DNA from: Siphonodentalium dalli
Taxonomy: Eukaryota > Mollusca > Scaphopoda > Gadilida > Siphonodentaliidae
Assembly: GCA_032622095.1 (NCBI GenBank)
Contig: CP136064.1
Coordinates: 128,701,605-128,765,604, forward strand
Direction: 5' to 3'
Length of the DNA stretch: 64,000 nt
Shown: positions 61,346 through 64,000 of the stretch, in pieces
How the letters are laid out: each line of letters starts with the position of its first letter
Numbering within the stretch: position 1 is the stretch's first letter
Program-made: the position numbers and the translations under genes
Notes under the pieces: generated by a model
What the model saw: only the letters and a program-made list of their open reading frames with translations
Databases searched by the model: none
What the model was told of the DNA's origin: nothing

Positions 61346-62486
61346 GTGCGTCATAAGTTTCAACACGCGCGTGCGATATTGTTTCGCTTGTTTTACTTCT
61401 GCCTTCTACTTACGGTGGTTCTTCTGTGAAATTACGGTTTAAATTATAAGAAATAACTCTTGTTTTGAATAAGGTTTTGGGTTACAACCATTAAGTTACA
61501 CTACCATTGTCTCCACCAAAACCACACATCACCACGCCCAACACCACCGGGGCTCATTCATCCGATATATATCGGAATAATCGGACATTAAAGAAAATTC
61601 AAATCTGGATGCGAAACTCCACAACAGACTTAGGTTAGTATACGCGTCACCACCATGCACAAACACCACGAAAAACCCCACGGCAAAATCACCCCGTAAT
61701 GAGATGCTATATTCCTTTCTTGAGTTATAGGATAACAGTTTTCACAGTGTATTTAGTCGACAGCGAAAATATGAAAGGCACGATGCGACCGGCATTCGCT
61801 CTGTGTGAACTCTTGAATGCTGGGTTGATGTTAGACCATGCCTTGAATATATATACACCCTGGCTATGTCAGTAGTGACCATATTCCACCAGTTTAACAT
61901 CAAGGAACTTTTTGATGTTCTGACGGGGAGCATTATAACACTGAAAAACAACGCAGGTAAGGCACAGCCCTTTATAGTAAATGTGGCTTTAAACTTTTAG
62001 GTTATAACTCATAACCTTAATAATAGAAAAAGAGTTATTTTTTTATAATTTAATACGTCATTTCGCAGGAGAACAACCATAAGTAGAAGGTAGTTGTAAA
62101 ACGAGAAATTATTTTTCCTAAGAACACAACACATAACGTTGAACCCGACACACTGCCACTTAGACCTCTAATTATTGATTGATCAAGTGGCGCCATTGAT
62201 TCATCGTTTTTGATTGGCAAGCAATCACGCAATTGCGAGCGCGCTGCATTTGTTCATGATATATTTCGACTGTAAGGCCTGTTCCAAACGACGGATTTTT
62301 GTCGACTCGAATCTAATTGTATTAAATCCGTCGGTGATGCGACTGCGGTCAATTTTGTTTCAGACAGACGCATCTTCGTCGCGTCGAATCTAATACATCG
62401 GTCGATTTATTTAAAGGTGGATTCCCGGTTACCGTCACAAAATGGTCACGCGTACATATCGAGGCCTATATAAACCGGTATGTTAT
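61346..62486. other. intronic stretch without recognised feature
   Basis: At 62285-62400 the phrase GTCGAATCTAAT recurs (GTCGACTCGAATCTAAT, GCGTCGAATCTAAT), possibly an old repeat. The small frames are unrecognised. Confidence 0.3.
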
Positions 62487-62550
62487 ACACACACAACCTC
62501 ACACACACACACACACCCCTCCCTCACCCTCACACACACACACACACCCT
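62487..62550. repeat. (CA)n microsatellite
   Basis: An interrupted CA tract with CCCTC interruptions precedes the 304-bp repeat; a second C/CA tract lies at about 63146-63197. Confidence 0.9.
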
Positions 62551-63148
62551 TGTTTTGTATTACATACGTTGTGGGGACATTTCTTTAGAAATTCAAACAA
62601 TACCGTAGTTGTGAGGACCTCGTTATTTCGTAAATATATCCAAACTCGGAGGGTACCTTTAACGAAATAACGGCAATCTTTGTAACGCATGCGTAGTATC
62701 ATTTCCGCCTAGTGCGGACGAAAAAATATCAAAAATTTCAAAAAATACAAATTTCCGTCGCCTTAAGGGAAAAAATTGTTAACATTGTGAGGACATTGTT
62801 TTACTATATGAATGTCCTCACAGAGTTGGGTTGACACACTCACCCTCACACACCCCTGTTTGTATTACATACGTTGTGGGGACATTTCTTTAGAAATTCA
62901 AACAAAACCATAGTTGTGAGGACCTCGTTATTTCGTAAATATATCCAAACTCGGAGGGTACCTTTAACGAAATAACGGCAATCTTTGTAACGCATGCGTA
63001 GTATCATTTCCGCCTAGTGCGGACGAAAAAATATCAAAAATTTCAAAAAATACAAATTTCCGTCGCCTTAAGGGAAAAAACTGTTAACATTGTGAGGACA
63101 TTGTTTTACTATATGAATGTCCTCTCAGAGATGGGTTAACACACTCAC
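62545..63148. repeat. 304-bp tandem repeat, two units
   Basis: TATTACATACGTTGTGGGGA occurs at 62559 and 62863. The units are nearly identical, with about ten differences. Each carries a self-complementary GTGAGGACATT...AATGTCCTCA pair, and each is preceded by CA-rich DNA, so the repeat unit includes the microsatellite. Confidence 0.9.
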
Positions 63149-63198
63149 CCCCCCCCCACACACACACACACCATCACACACCCCCCCCCCCCACACAG

Positions 63199-63447
63199 TC
63201 TAACGCCGTGTGTCAATTGGGGTCTTTTGCGTCAAACCTACAACCGGGTTATACCCTTTCCGCTGTACCTACCACCTAGAAAATTCGGAAGTAGACACCG
63301 AAGGACAACTAAAGCGTTTTCAGGCAAAAATAAAACCAGTAAGTCAGTCATTTAACTTTGTGTTTTTATAATCATAACTGGGTTCAGGCGTGACACATGT
63401 GTATGACAAATGGGAAAGTCATATGTAAATAAATGGCATCGCGCTTA
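63199..63447. other. intronic stretch without recognised feature
   Basis: Nothing is supported between the 304-bp repeat and the minisatellite. Confidence 0.3.
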
Positions 63448-64000
63448 TGTGCACACCGCAGTTCAATTGCGCTTCAGTTCAGCGCAAAGTCGCCGCACAG
63501 CAGTGCAATTGCGCTTGAGCGTGGTGCAATGTAGCCGAACCACAGTGCAATTGCGCTTGAGCGTGGTGCAATGTAGCCGAACCGCAGTGCAATTGCGCTT
63601 GAGTGCAGCGCAATTTCGCCGCACCACAGCGCAATTTCGCATGGTGCAATGTAGCCGAACCACAGTGCAATTGCGCTTGAGCGTGGTGCAATGTAGCCGA
63701 ACCGCAGTGCATTTGCGCTTGAGTGCAGCGCAATGTCGTCGCACCTCAGTGCAATTGCGCTTCAGTGCAGCGCAATGTCGTCGCACCTCAGTGCAATTGC
63801 GCTTCAGGGCAATGCAGCGCAATCGTGACCACTGTGCAATTTTGTCCCTCAGCGCAATAGTCCAAGCGTGTGCATTTGACCGCCGAAACTACGCTGGTAC
63901 TTTTTCGTTGGTTACAGTGATCTTGCTGGATCGCGTATGCACAGCGCAATTTTGCTTAATTTTAGCGCAATTTGACTTGAGCAAAGCGCGATTGCACTTG
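63448..64000. repeat. 42-bp minisatellite, runs off the window
   Basis: The unit GTGCAATTGCGCTTGAGCG followed by TGGTGCAATGTAGCCGAACC recurs as 42-bp and half-length 21-bp variants. It is regular to about 63830 and decayed beyond. Two minus-strand frames (63822-63463 and 63733-63479) stay open because the unit length is divisible by three and lacks stops. A Cys/Arg-rich repeat protein is possible in principle but is not supported. Confidence 0.9.

Larger units (their letters stand above)
58486..64000 (+). other. intron of the CNG gene (continues past window)
   Basis: No segment encodes the expected S6 (GVLIFATIVG-like) or cyclic-nucleotide-binding domain on either strand, so the next exon is presumably beyond 64000. 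The region to 59770 holds no repeat that I recognise. The small frame at 58879-59076 has no channel similarity. Repeats further in are listed separately. Confidence 0.6.

Noticed and set aside
10490-63198. CRISPR-like arrays
   Set aside because: The short repeats are contiguous tandem units without unique spacers, in an evidently eukaryotic sequence.

Overview
The window looks like nuclear DNA of a metazoan. It is AT-rich and gene-poor, with spliced coding sequence, remnants of non-LTR retrotransposons (LINEs), tRNA-derived SINEs, MITE-like inverted repeats, microsatellites and minisatellites. There are no operons or ribosome-binding sites. The LINE fragments and an invertebrate-type cyclic-nucleotide-gated channel suggest a marine invertebrate, perhaps a lophotrochozoan such as a mollusc. 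That placement is inferred from protein style and is uncertain.

The only convincing host gene is on the + strand near the right end. An uninterrupted coding exon (57425-58485) encodes the N-terminus, S1-S5 and pore filter of a cyclic-nucleotide-gated (CNG) cation channel and stops at a consensus GTAAGT donor. The rest of the channel (S6, C-linker, cyclic-nucleotide-binding domain) was not found downstream, so 58486-64000 is read as intron. A decayed fibrinogen-like domain may lie at about 43700-44013.

Layout: 1-1650, 5'-truncated LINE with frameshift and 3' UTR. 1948-3946, two hairpin-like inverted repeats and a MITE with a perfect 9-bp target duplication and Mutator-like features. 5371-6482, degenerate inverted-repeat element. 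10080-11740, triplicated 0.2-kb repeat around an element with 122-bp tandem units. 17661-18961, short duplications. 21081-21671, TTAA-flanked MITE. 22379-24220, hairpin and a tRNA-headed SINE. 29590-32345, dispersed and tandem/inverted repeats. 33348-36490, 2.3-kb element with about 440-bp inverted arms abutting a LINE endonuclease relic. 38503-39210, LINE reverse-transcriptase relic. 42180-46751, minisatellite, fibrinogen-like relic, GGTTC-rich repeat and hairpin. 50916-51068, near-perfect palindrome. 51500-55690, LINE tail, three copies of an RTE-like non-autonomous family and a minus-strand SINE. 57128-64000, the CNG gene and its repeat-filled intron.

No coordinated gene system was found. 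The window is best read as a channel gene's 5' part beside a transposon graveyard. The most informative signals are the clean target-site duplication at 3545-3946, the long-armed 2.3-kb element, and the family of elements that share termini but carry different internal tandem arrays.
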